From Gallionella sp. (GTDB taxonomy: Bacteria > Pseudomonadota > Gammaproteobacteria > Burkholderiales > Gallionellaceae): 21,038 bases of DNA. Location: NCBI GenBank assembly GCA_024654105.1, contig JANLID010000202.1, forward strand, positions 1-21,038. Reading direction: 5' to 3'. Below the pieces are notes generated by a model. It had not been told where the DNA came from. It saw nothing but the letters and a program-made list of their open reading frames with translations, and made no database searches. A program made the position numbers and the translations under genes. Positions 7,427 to 14,372 of the stretch are shown piece by piece; position 1 is the first letter of the stretch; every line of letters starts with the position of its first letter.

Positions 7427-7456
7427 GACTTGGCTGCGGTCGTTTGCAGCCTAGTC
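7427..7456 (-). other. stem-loop in the rnr upstream region
   Basis: GACT-T-GGCTGC pairs with GCAGCC-T-AGTC across an eight-base loop, giving 10 paired bases with one T-T mismatch. It lies about 50-80 bases before the rnr start, so if the rnr transcript begins further upstream it would be in the 5' leader. The rest of 7379-7511 holds a small CCCGC/GCGGG hairpin (7406-7417) and nothing else I can name. Confidence 0.45.
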
Positions 7457-7511
7457 GAATGGCTAGTTGTTTCACCCAGAAAGGGCAATCGTGTAAAACA
7501 TTTTTTATTCA

Positions 7512-7539
7512 TTGACAATATTTCCTTTAACAATTAAAT
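7512..7539 (+). promoter_or_regulatory. sigma-70 promoter of tRNA-Leu with GC-rich discriminator
   Basis: A perfect -35 TTGACA (7512-7517), a 16-base spacer, and a -10 TTAAAT (7534-7539, 4 of 6 consensus), followed at once by GCGCGCC. A GC-rich discriminator is the known mark of stable-RNA promoters under stringent (ppGpp/DksA) control. Transcription would start near 7546, about 15 bases before the mature tRNA. Confidence 0.75.
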
Positions 7540-7561
7540 TGCGCGCCTTCGGCAGCTCTCA

Positions 7562-7646
7562 GCCCAGATGGCGGAATTGGTAGACGCGCACGGTTCAGGT
7601 CCGTGTGCCGCAAGGTGTGGAGGTTCGAGTCCTCTTCTGGGCACCA
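7562..7646 (+). tRNA. tRNA-Leu, anticodon CAG
   Basis: 85 nt with a complete cloverleaf. The acceptor stem is GCCCAGA (7562-7568) with TCTGGGC (7636-7642), then discriminator A and an encoded CCA (7644-7646). The D-arm contains AATTGGTAGACGC; the anticodon stem-loop CACGG-TTCAGGT-CCGTG puts CAG at 7596-7598, reading CUG codons. A long class II variable arm (about TGCCGCAAGGTGTGG) and the T-loop GGTTCGAGTCC follow. The long variable arm and discriminator A are leucine identity marks. It stands alone between divergent rnr and convergent purA, with its own promoter and terminator. Confidence 0.97.
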
Positions 7647-7655
7647 CAACATGAT

Positions 7656-7686
7656 ATGGCTCGCGCAAGCGGGCCATTTTTCTTTT
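7656..7686 (+). terminator. rho-independent terminator of tRNA-Leu
   Basis: ATGGCTCGC, GCAA tetraloop, GCGGGCCAT (9 bp with one G-U), followed by TTTTCTTTTT. It starts ten bases after the tRNA CCA and is a textbook intrinsic terminator. Confidence 0.9.
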
Positions 7687-7687
7687 T

Positions 7688-7797
7688 GTGCCCAGAACAA
7701 GCGAAGCACCTGCGTGCTTCGCGCCAGGACTCGAAAGGCATCCGATGCAACGGATGCCGGGGTCGCACTTGCGTGACCGAGCCTCTTCTGGGCACCA
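7688..7797 (+). repeat. tRNA-Leu 3'-end-derived inverted-repeat element (cloverleaf-like)
   Basis: Bases 7688-7697 (GTGCCCAGAA) pair perfectly with 7786-7795 (TTCTGGGCAC). Both are copies of the tRNA-Leu acceptor 3' side, the first inverted. Bases 7782-7797 (CCTCTTCTGGGCACCA) repeat 7631-7646 of the tRNA exactly, 151 bases downstream. GGACTCGAA at 7727-7735 is an inverted copy of the T-loop sequence. Inside are three hairpins: GCGAAGCAC/GTGCTTCGC (7701-7722, 9 bp, loop CTGC), GGCATCCG/CGGATGCC (7737-7758, 8 bp), and an imperfect GGTC/GACC stem (7761-7778). Three hairpins on a closing 10-bp stem ending in ACCA give a tRNA-like cloverleaf of about 110 nt. It is too long and lacks D, anticodon and T arms, so it is not a tRNA. 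Whether it is a remnant attachment site, a dispersed repeat or an RNA is unknown. Confidence 0.7.
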
Positions 7798-7810
7798 ATG
7801 CATTGAGGGA

Positions 7811-7892
7811 GGGTGAGTAGAGCGGTGCTGCGCACCTCAGTGGGAAGTGGGAAAACCGCTCTCCCACTTACTACTCCCCACTCCCTACTTCC
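7811..7892. repeat. purine-rich/pyrimidine-rich inverted repeats between tRNA region and purA
   Basis: AGAGCGGT (7819-7826) pairs with ACCGCTCT (7855-7862). Flanking GGGTGAGTAG matches CTACTCCCC, and GGGAAGTGGGA matches the inverse of the CCCTACTTCCC at the end. The block reaches into the last codons of purA. It probably forms the purA mRNA 3' stem on the minus strand and looks like a dispersed GGGAAGTGGG-type spacer repeat. Confidence 0.55.
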
Positions 7893-9201
7893 CATCAAAC
7901 GGATGGCGCAGCACGATGGTTTCGTCGCGGTCCGGGCCGGTCGAAACCATATCCACCGGCACACCGCAAACCTTGGCGATGCGCTCCAGATAGTTGCGCG
8001 CGGCTTGCGGCAGCTCTTCGTAGCGCTGCACACCTACTGTGCTTTGACTCCAGCCCGGCATTTCTTCATACACCACCTGACAATCCGCCAAGGCATCCGC
8101 GCCCGCCGGCAGAATGTCGCTTTCCACTCCGTTGATGCGATAGCCAACACCAATGCGCACGGTTTCCATGCCGTCCATCACGTCCAGCTTGGTGACACAC
8201 AGGCCGGACACGCCGTTGATCTGGATTGAGCGCTTGAGTGCAGCCGCATCGAACCAGCCGCAACGGCGTGCCCTTCCGGTAGTGGCGCCGAATTCATGGC
8301 CGCGCTCGGCCAAGCCTGCACCGATCGGATCGCATTTATCCACCGCGTCATACAGTTCGGTGGGGAACGGGCCGGAGCCGACGCGCGTGGTGTAAGCCTT
8401 GGTGATGCCGAGCACATAGCTGAGCATCTGCGGCCCCACCCCGGCGCCGGCACAGGCCGCACCGGCGATGCAGTTGCTGGAGGTGACGAACGGATAAGTG
8501 CCGTGATCGATGTCCAGCAATGCGCCCTGCGCGCCTTCGAACAACAGACTGTTGCCCGCCTGACTGGCCTCGTACAGGGCGCGCGGCACGTCCATTACCA
8601 GCGGCTTGATGCGTTCCGCCAGTGCCAGCGTATCGTCCAGCGTTTTCTGGAAATCGATCGTTGCGTTGTGGAAATAGTTTTTCAGTACAAAATTATGGTA
8701 ATCCAGCACCTCGCCCAGCTTGGCAGCAAAACGCTCGCGATGGAAAATATCCTGCAGGCGAATCGCGCGGCGCGCAACTTTGTCTTCGTAAGCCGGGCCG
8801 ATGCCGCGCCCGGTGGTGCCAATCTTGGCGTCGCCTTTCGCCAGTTCGCGCGCTTTGTCGATCGCTTCGTGATAGGGCAGAATCAGCGGGCAGGCCTCGG
8901 AGATTTTCAGGCGGCTGTAAATGTCGATACCGGCCTGTTGCAACTCGTCCATTTCCTTGAGCAATGCCGGTGGCGACAGCACCACGCCGTTGCCGATATA
9001 GCACATCACATGATCGCGCAGGATGCCGGACGGGATCAGGTGCAGCACGGTTTTTTTGCCGCCGATTACCAGCGTATGGCCGGCATTGTGCCCGCCTTGG
9101 AAGCGCACCACGCCATGCGCGTGGTCGGTCAGCCAGTCGACAACCTTGCCCTTGCCTTCATCACCCCACTGGGTGCCGATTACCACTACGTTCTTAGCCA
9201 T
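7885..9201 (-). CDS. purA: adenylosuccinate synthetase
   Basis: 438 residues, close to the usual ~430. It couples IMP and aspartate to adenylosuccinate with GTP, the first AMP-specific step of purine synthesis, in the cytosol. The N-terminal GTP loop is GTQWGDEGKGKVVDW (9-23) with catalytic Asp14; NAGHT (39-43) contains the catalytic His42. IGTTGRGIGPAYEDK and the VGSGPFPTEL segment follow the family pattern, and the C-terminus ends in PDRDETIVLRHPFDGK. The ATG at 9201 has GGAAG seven bases upstream. It follows hisZ on the same strand with a 170-base spacer holding a palindromic repeat; hisZ-purA is the usual betaproteobacterial pair. Confidence 0.97.
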   Translation of the reverse strand: MAKNVVVIGTQWGDEGKGKVVDWLTDHAHGVVRFQGGHNAGHTLVIGGKKTVLHLIPSGILRDHVMCYIGNGVVLSPPALLKEMDELQQAGIDIYSRLKISEACPLILPYHEAIDKARELAKGDAKIGTTGRGIGPAYEDKVARRAIRLQDIFHRERFAAKLGEVLDYHNFVLKNYFHNATIDFQKTLDDTLALAERIKPLVMDVPRALYEASQAGNSLLFEGAQGALLDIDHGTYPFVTSSNCIAGAACAGAGVGPQMLSYVLGITKAYTTRVGSGPFPTELYDAVDKCDPIGAGLAERGHEFGATTGRARRCGWFDAAALKRSIQINGVSGLCVTKLDVMDGMETVRIGVGYRINGVESDILPAGADALADCQVVYEEMPGWSQSTVGVQRYEELPQAARNYLERIAKVCGVPVDMVSTGPDRDETIVLRHPFDGK

Positions 9202-9235
9202 TACCAGACTTCCAATCTAAAAATTCAACCTTATG

Positions 9236-9357
9236 AACCACGAAGGGCACGAAGCACGCGAAGAACTGCAAGATTGACCCAAGGGCGCCGATCACAGCCA
9301 TGCAAGGCTCGAGCAGCATGCCGCCAACTTCGTGATCTCTGTGCTCTTCGTGGTGAA
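9236..9357. repeat. CACGAAG-type inverted repeat element between hisZ and purA
   Basis: The left end AACCACGAAGGGCACGAAG (9236-9254) is inverted at 9328-9357, which reads CTTCGTGATCTCTGTGCTC followed by TTCGTGGT. The unit CACGAAG appears twice at each end. The middle (about 9262-9325) shows no gene. This looks like a dispersed REP/MITE-like element of the ACCACGAAG type. On the minus strand it lies in the leader upstream of purA. Confidence 0.75.
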
Positions 9358-9371
9358 TTGTTTTTTCACGA

Positions 9372-10529
9372 TCAAAACGCAACGACCTGCCAGACACCGT
9401 CGCGCAACACCAGTTCGCGGTCACATTGCAATTCTCCGCGCAGGGTTGCCTCACCAAGCAAATCCACTACCACCGCTTCGCCCGCTGCGCGCAGTTGCCC
9501 AATCTTGTCGCGCAATGCGGCATTGTTCTGGTACGGCGCGCGTATTCCCGCGCGGGATGCCTGCGCCGGCAGCAGGTTATACAACTGGCGCAGATCCATG
9601 CTAAACCCGGTGGCGGGGCGGGCGCGTCCGAAACTCTTGCCGAGATCGTCGTAGCGTCCGCCCAGGGCGATCGCATCGTGGCTGCCGGCATGGTAAGCGG
9701 CGAACACCATGCCGCTGTGATAATGGTAGCCGCGCAAATCGGCAAGATCGATGCCGACACGCGCAACCAGCGGCTGCAAGCTGGCACAAGCCATCTGTAA
9801 CATACCCAGCGCGGCGCGTATTCCGGAATGATCGGGCAACTGCTGGCGCGCCCGCGCCAGCACTTCACCACAATTTCCGTACAAGGTTGGCAACGTCAGC
9901 AATGCGTCGCGCAAGGCCGTATCCAGCGGCCGAGTCAGAACTTGCAAAGCCGCGCTATCCTTGCCCTGCAACGCGGCGAACAATTCGTTCTCCAGCTCCC
10001 TGTCAAGCCCGGCGTGGCTCACCAGCGCGCGGAACACGCCGACATGGCCGAGATCGAGATGTACATTTTCAATCCCCAGCAAGGCCAAGAATTGCAACAT
10101 CAGTTGCTGAATTTCCAGATCGCTCTCCAGCCCGCCGTGTCCATACAACTCGGCGCCAATCTGCAATAACTCGCGGGTACGGGTCAGACCGGCCGGCTGG
10201 GTATGCAGCACACTGCCGGCATAGCACAGGCGCGCCACGCCCTGACGGTTAAGCAGATGCGCATCAATGCGCGCCACCTGCGGAGTGATGTCGGCGCGCA
10301 ATGCCAAAGTGCGGCCGCTCAACTGGTCGACTAGCTTGAAGGTGCGCAAGTCCACATCGCGGCTGCCATCGATCAGCAATGACTCGACATACTCCAGCAT
10401 CGGCGGTGCGACCAGCTGATAGCCATGAACGCGCATCAACTCGAGGAACTGTGCGCGCATCTGTTCGATCCGCCACGCCTCGTCGGGCAGTATGTCTTGA
10501 ATGTATTCGGGAAGCAGCCAGTTCGGCAT
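9372..10529 (-). CDS. hisZ: ATP phosphoribosyltransferase regulatory subunit HisZ
   Basis: 385 residues, a histidyl-tRNA-synthetase-like paralogue without aminoacylation activity. It pairs with short-form HisG to make the hetero-octameric first enzyme of histidine synthesis and carries the histidine feedback control. The start WLLPEYIQDILPDEAWRIE is typical. The class II synthetase-like core shows PPMLEYVESLL, DQLSGRTLALRADITPQVAR, ELLQIGAELYG and, near the C-terminus, GGRYDDLGKSFGRARPATGF. HisS proper would have the anticodon-binding domain and be about 420 residues; this protein stops earlier, which supports HisZ. hisG is not in the window. It is in the hflKC-hisZ-purA block common to betaproteobacteria. 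Confidence 0.94.
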   Translation of the reverse strand: MPNWLLPEYIQDILPDEAWRIEQMRAQFLELMRVHGYQLVAPPMLEYVESLLIDGSRDVDLRTFKLVDQLSGRTLALRADITPQVARIDAHLLNRQGVARLCYAGSVLHTQPAGLTRTRELLQIGAELYGHGGLESDLEIQQLMLQFLALLGIENVHLDLGHVGVFRALVSHAGLDRELENELFAALQGKDSAALQVLTRPLDTALRDALLTLPTLYGNCGEVLARARQQLPDHSGIRAALGMLQMACASLQPLVARVGIDLADLRGYHYHSGMVFAAYHAGSHDAIALGGRYDDLGKSFGRARPATGFSMDLRQLYNLLPAQASRAGIRAPYQNNAALRDKIGQLRAAGEAVVVDLLGEATLRGELQCDRELVLRDGVWQVVAF

Positions 10530-10545
10530 TATTTAATCCAGCATA

Positions 10546-10655
10546 GTAGGGCGGGCTGCGCCCGCCACCAAAAACATGCCGGGCAGCACCCGCAAGGGGT
10601 GCGCCGTGGTTGTAAGGGGCTGAAACCCCGACAACACACGCAGAGCCCGGCCTAC
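10546..10655. repeat. composite palindromic element (REP-pair/MITE-like) upstream of hisZ
   Basis: Terminal inverted repeats GTAGGGCGGGC (10546-10556) and GCCCGGCCTAC (about 10645-10655) match at 10 of 11 bases. Inside are the hairpins GGCGGGC-TGC-GCCCGCC (10550-10566), GCACCC-GCAA-GGGTGC (near 10586-10602), and GGGG-CTGAAA-CCCC (near 10617-10630). It fills the spacer between DUF2065 and hisZ and is a mobile-looking repeat without coding capacity. Confidence 0.8.
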
Positions 10656-10678
10656 AAAACCCGGCACCACAGCGCTAT

Positions 10679-10864
10679 TCATTTAACCAGGTACAACAGC
10701 AGCAATCCGAAAAGCATTGACGTGATGCCGATGAAGCGCAATTGTCCGTCCGTCAACGAAACCATTTTACGGAAGGTTTCGCGCCAAAAATTGGGAAGCA
10801 CGAACGGTAGCAAACCTTCAATCACCAGCATCATCGCCAAACCGATCAGCCAGTAATCCAGCAC
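10679..10864 (-). CDS. DUF2065 (YjeT-type) small membrane protein
   Basis: 61 residues with two predicted membrane helices: DYWLIGLAMMLVIEGLLPFVL (3-23) and, at the C-terminus, FIGITSMLFGLLLLYLVK (44-61). The short cytoplasmic loop NFWRETFRKMVSLTDGQLR is typical of DUF2065. The start is a GTG, three bases after the hflC stop; no ATG start is available. The function is unknown, but its place directly after hflKC is conserved in many proteobacteria, suggesting a role with the HflKC/FtsH membrane complex. That role is inference from position only. Confidence 0.88.
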   Translation of the reverse strand: MLDYWLIGLAMMLVIEGLLPFVLPNFWRETFRKMVSLTDGQLRFIGITSMLFGLLLLYLVK

Positions 10865-10867
10865 TGC

Positions 10868-11743
10868 TTATCCGCCCTTGCCGGAACTCTTCAGATACTT
10901 GAAAAATGCCGAGCTCGGGTCCAGCACCATCATGTCGCTTTTGTTCTTGAAACTTTGTTTGTAGGCTTCCAGGCTGCGATAAAATGAGTAAAACTCCGGG
11001 TTGCGCCCGAATGCAGTCGCGTACAAGGCGGATGCCTTGGCATCGCCTTCACCCTTGGCTTGCTGTGCGGTGCGGTAGGCTTCGGCCATAATCACCTCGC
11101 GTTGCCTGTCAGCATCAGCCTTGATTTTTTCACTCTCGGCCGCACCGGAGGCGCGCAGCTCATTGGCGACACGCTTGCGTTCGGCATCCATGCGTCGATA
11201 CACCGATTCGCTGATTTCCAGCGGGAAATCGACGCGCTTCAGGCGCACATCCAGCACCTCGACGCCGATCTTGCGCGCATCTGCATCCGCCTTGGTGCGT
11301 AACACTTCCATGATTTTGTCGCGCTCGCCGGATACCACCTCGTTAATGGTACGTTTGCCGAACTCTTCGCGCATGCTGGAGTTGACCGTCTGTAACAAAC
11401 GCGTCCTGGCGCGCACTTCATCGCCGCCGACGCTGACGTAATACTGTTTCACGTCGACGATGCGCCATTTAACGAAAGAATCCACCAGCACGTTCTTCTT
11501 TTCCGCGGTAATGAAACGTTCCGGATCGACAGTATCCAGCGTCAGAATACGCGAATCGAAATAGCGCACGTTCTGCATCAACGGCACCTTGAAATAAAGG
11601 CCGGGTTCAGTCTTGATACCGACCGCCTCACCCAACTGGAACACGATCGCATTCTGCCGCTGATCCACCACGAATATACTCATGCTCAACACAATCAGCG
11701 CGGCAACTGCGCCGATCAGTACGTTACCCATATTCTTGTTCAT
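10868..11743 (-). CDS. hflC: HflC, SPFH-domain membrane protein (FtsH modulator)
   Basis: 291 residues. A single N-terminal membrane anchor (NVLIGAVAALIVLSMSIFVV, residues 7-26) is followed by the SPFH/band-7 domain (RQNAIVFQLGEAVGIKTEPGLYFKVPLMQNVRYFDSRIL...) and a C-terminal helical region with AEAYRTAQQAKGEGDAKA. HflC joins HflK in a large inner-membrane assembly that encloses and restrains the FtsH protease. The start overlaps the hflK stop by ATGA, with a good AGGGAGG ribosome site at five bases, so the subunits are translationally coupled. Length and order are normal. Confidence 0.96.
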   Translation of the reverse strand: MNKNMGNVLIGAVAALIVLSMSIFVVDQRQNAIVFQLGEAVGIKTEPGLYFKVPLMQNVRYFDSRILTLDTVDPERFITAEKKNVLVDSFVKWRIVDVKQYYVSVGGDEVRARTRLLQTVNSSMREEFGKRTINEVVSGERDKIMEVLRTKADADARKIGVEVLDVRLKRVDFPLEISESVYRRMDAERKRVANELRASGAAESEKIKADADRQREVIMAEAYRTAQQAKGEGDAKASALYATAFGRNPEFYSFYRSLEAYKQSFKNKSDMMVLDPSSAFFKYLKSSGKGG

Positions 11744-12906
11744 CGTGCCTCCCTGTCGCGTCCCAGCAACGAATCGCGTGCGCGCTGTGCTGCGGTGTTA
11801 TCACTTGACTGCGAAGTGGCGGGTAACGCGTCAACTGCCGCGCCGGTTGCGCGCGTGCTCTCAATCAGCTTATCCAACGGCAAGTACAGCAGGTTGTTGC
11901 TGTTTTTTTGATCGATCATCACCTTGCTGACGTTGCCCATCACCTGTTGCATCATGTCCAGATACATGCGCTCGCGTGTCACGGCAGGCGCCTTTTCGTA
12001 TTCGACGAGAATCTGCTTGAAGCGGCTGGCATCACCCTCGGCATTGGCGATCACACTCTGCTTGTAACCTTCTGCCTCCTGGATGAGGCGGGCCGCTGTA
12101 CCACTGGCGCGTGGCACCACGTCATTCGCGTAAGCCTGGCCCTCGTTCTTCTGGCGCTCGCGATCCTGTCCCGCCTTCACCGCATCATCGAAAGCCGCCT
12201 GCACCTGTTCGGGCGGTTGCGCATTCTGCATGGTCAGCTTGCTGATCAGGATGCCTGATTTATAACGATCGAGGATTTCCTGCATCAATTTGGTCGCCGC
12301 AGCCGCGACTTGCTCGCGCCCTTCATACAGCACGAAGTCCATCTTGCTTTTGCCAACCACTTCGCGAATGGCGGTTTCTGCAGCCTGACGCACGTTCTCA
12401 TCCGGCATGCGATTGTTGAACAAATATTCGGCCGGGTCTTTGAGGAAATACTGCACCGCGAACTGGATATCGATGATGTTCTCATCGTCAGTCAGCATCA
12501 GCGACTCTTTCAGCATCTTGTTCTTGACGTTGTCGCGATAACCGACCTCTACCGTTCTCACCTGGCTCAGATTGACAATCTCCACGGTCTCGATCGGGAA
12601 CGGCAAATGCCAACGCGGGCCAGGCTGCGTCGCCTCGAGATATTTGCCGAAGCGCAACACCACACCGCGCTGACTGGCATCCACGATATAAAAGCCGCTG
12701 CCCATCCAGATCAGCACAGCAATGACGGCGATCAAACCGATACCGGGACCAAATCCCTTGACTGGCTCCTTACCGCCGGATTTGCCGTTACCGCCCTTGC
12801 CGCCCATCAAGGCGGCAATTTTTCCATTAAGCTTGCGCAGCAATTCTTCCAGGTCGGGTGGCCCGCCACTATTTTTGTTGCCCCACTGCGGGTCATTCGA
12901 TCCCAT
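11740..12906 (-). CDS. hflK: HflK, SPFH-domain membrane protein (FtsH modulator)
   Basis: 388 residues. The N-terminal cytoplasmic tail is rich in Gly, Asn and Lys (GGKGGNGKSGGKEPVKG), then one membrane helix (GPGIGLIAVIAVLIWMGSGF, about 53-72), the SPFH domain (SQRGVVLRFGKYLEATQPGPRWHLPFPIE...), and a helical region with ARLIQEAEGYKQSVIANAEGDASRF. This is the partner of HflC in the complex that controls FtsH. The start ATG has AAGGATGAG upstream at a proper distance. It lies 14 bases after hflX and overlaps hflC. Confidence 0.96.
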   Translation of the reverse strand: MGSNDPQWGNKNSGGPPDLEELLRKLNGKIAALMGGKGGNGKSGGKEPVKGFGPGIGLIAVIAVLIWMGSGFYIVDASQRGVVLRFGKYLEATQPGPRWHLPFPIETVEIVNLSQVRTVEVGYRDNVKNKMLKESLMLTDDENIIDIQFAVQYFLKDPAEYLFNNRMPDENVRQAAETAIREVVGKSKMDFVLYEGREQVAAAATKLMQEILDRYKSGILISKLTMQNAQPPEQVQAAFDDAVKAGQDRERQKNEGQAYANDVVPRASGTAARLIQEAEGYKQSVIANAEGDASRFKQILVEYEKAPAVTRERMYLDMMQQVMGNVSKVMIDQKNSNNLLYLPLDKLIESTRATGAAVDALPATSQSSDNTAAQRARDSLLGRDREAR

Positions 12907-12920
12907 AACTCATCCTTAAT

Positions 12921-14042
12921 TTAATCGGTTTGTCCAATTGCTTCATGTGCTTGACGCGCACCCTTGGCTTCAGCCAGGGCGAGCCGCAAACCATCCAGAC
13001 CCGCGCCGCTTTTGGCACTCAGAAAAACGCGGGCAATTCTACCATAATCGTCACGCTGCACGCTGGGCGGTATGTCCTGCAAATCGATTTTATTGAACAC
13101 CAGAACCTGCGGAATATCCGCCGCGTCAATCTCCGCCAGCACCTTGTTGACTTCGGCAATTTGATCGTCCCGATTGGCATTGTTGGCATCCACTACATGC
13201 AGCAACAAGTCGGCCTGCACCGTCTCTTCCAGTGTGCTGCGAAACGCTGCAATCAGGGAGTGCGGCAGATGACGGATAAACCCGACGGTATCCGATAGCA
13301 CGATTTCGCCCCGTCCTTCGGTAAACATGCGGCGCGAGGTGGTATCCAGCGTGGCGAACAACTGGTCGGCCACATAAACATCGGCGCGGGTCAGTTTATT
13401 GAATAATGTGGACTTGCCCGCATTGGTGTAACCCACGATGGACACCGACAGCACGTCGGCGCGATTGCGCGAGCGGCGCTGTACAGCGCGTTGATGCCGG
13501 AGTTTTTCCAGCCGGTCTTTCAATAAATGGACGCGCTTGTCCAGCTTGCGCCGATCCAGTTCCAGCTTGGTTTCACCGGGACCGCGCGCGCCCACCGCAA
13601 ATTTCTGCTGTCCCATGCCGACGCCCTGCCCGACCAGACGCGTGGCGAGATACCTGAGTTGCGCCAGTTCCACTTGAACCTTGCCTTCGTGGCTTTGCGC
13701 GCGCTGCGCAAAAATATCCAGAATCAGCATGGTTCGATCGATTACGCGCGTATTCAATTTGGCAATCAGATTGCGCATTTGCGCAGGGGAAAGATCGTGA
13801 TTGAAAATGACCAGCGGCACTTGCATCCGCTCGACGATTTCGGCAATTTCCTGCACCTTGCCGCTGCCTGCGAATAATGCCGCATCGGGACGTTGCCGTT
13901 TGCCCTCGACGACAGCAAGCGTGCGCACTCCGGCTGTTTCGGCCAGCAGACGCAATTCTTCCAGGCTTTCGCTGTAGTCGTTTTCGCCGAAATCAATACT
14001 GACCAGCACTGCGCCATTGGAGCCGGCAGGCGTTTGCTGCAT
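12921..14042 (-). CDS. hflX: ribosome-associated GTPase HflX
   Basis: 373 residues. It has the HflX N-terminal nucleotide-binding domain (1-190) with ALFAGSGKVQEI, the characteristic GARGPGETKLELDRR linker (151-165) and a coiled-coil segment, followed by the G domain: P-loop GYTNAGKST (204-212), DTVGF (251-255), and NKIDL near 313-319. HflX splits stalled or heat-damaged 70S ribosomes with GTP. The start overlaps the hfq stop by one base (TAATG), implying coupling. It is slightly shorter than E. coli HflX (426 residues), lacking a long C-terminal extension, as is common in betaproteobacteria. Confidence 0.96.
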   Translation of the reverse strand: MQQTPAGSNGAVLVSIDFGENDYSESLEELRLLAETAGVRTLAVVEGKRQRPDAALFAGSGKVQEIAEIVERMQVPLVIFNHDLSPAQMRNLIAKLNTRVIDRTMLILDIFAQRAQSHEGKVQVELAQLRYLATRLVGQGVGMGQQKFAVGARGPGETKLELDRRKLDKRVHLLKDRLEKLRHQRAVQRRSRNRADVLSVSIVGYTNAGKSTLFNKLTRADVYVADQLFATLDTTSRRMFTEGRGEIVLSDTVGFIRHLPHSLIAAFRSTLEETVQADLLLHVVDANNANRDDQIAEVNKVLAEIDAADIPQVLVFNKIDLQDIPPSVQRDDYGRIARVFLSAKSGAGLDGLRLALAEAKGARQAHEAIGQTD

Positions 14043-14278
14043 TATTCGGAATCGTCGGGATAAGAAATACTGACCGCGCGTGCCGGAACAATGGTGGAAA
14101 TGGCGTGTTTGTAGACCATCTGCGTGACAGTGCTCTTCAGCAGTACTACATACTGGTCAAACGATTCAACCTGGCCTTGCAGCTTGATGCCATTTACCAG
14201 ATAAATTGCAACCTGCACATGTTCTTTGCGCAGCGCATTGAGAAATGGATCCTGTAGCTGCTGTCCTTTTGTGCTCAT
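14042..14278 (-). CDS. hfq: RNA chaperone Hfq
   Basis: 78 residues, the typical betaproteobacterial length without the long C-terminal tail of E. coli. The proximal start MSTKGQQLQDPFLNALRKE, the Sm1 segment HVQVAIYLVNGIKLQGQVESFDQYVVLLK and the Sm2 signature YKHAISTIVPAR are complete, so the hexameric ring that binds sRNA and mRNA is expected. No clear Shine-Dalgarno precedes the ATG: upstream is AAAAGCAATAATATT. hfq is the first gene of the hfq-hflX-hflK-hflC run. The region 14279-14560 holds its unseen promoter and a pair of direct repeats. Confidence 0.97.
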   Translation of the reverse strand: MSTKGQQLQDPFLNALRKEHVQVAIYLVNGIKLQGQVESFDQYVVLLKSTVTQMVYKHAISTIVPARAVSISYPDDSE

Positions 14279-14372
14279 AATATTATTGCTTTTATTTAGT
14301 TAGGAACGGGATGGCACTTTACTGGATTCCGGCGTCGCTGTGAACACATTCGTTCAGAATAAACTGGCTTCT

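Noticed and set aside
7631..7797. Second tRNA gene after tRNA-Leu
   Set aside because: The 3' copy lacks D, anticodon and T arms of tRNA size; only the acceptor end and a T-loop fragment are duplicated.
7527..8033. Minus-strand frames across tRNA-Leu encoding sequences like RRGLEPPHL or EEDSNLHTL
   Set aside because: These are the well-known spurious translations of antisense tRNA-Leu sequence, not genes.
8296..9654. 452-residue open frame on the + strand opposite purA and hisZ
   Set aside because: Antisense shadow spanning two well-supported genes and a repeat; no coherent protein.
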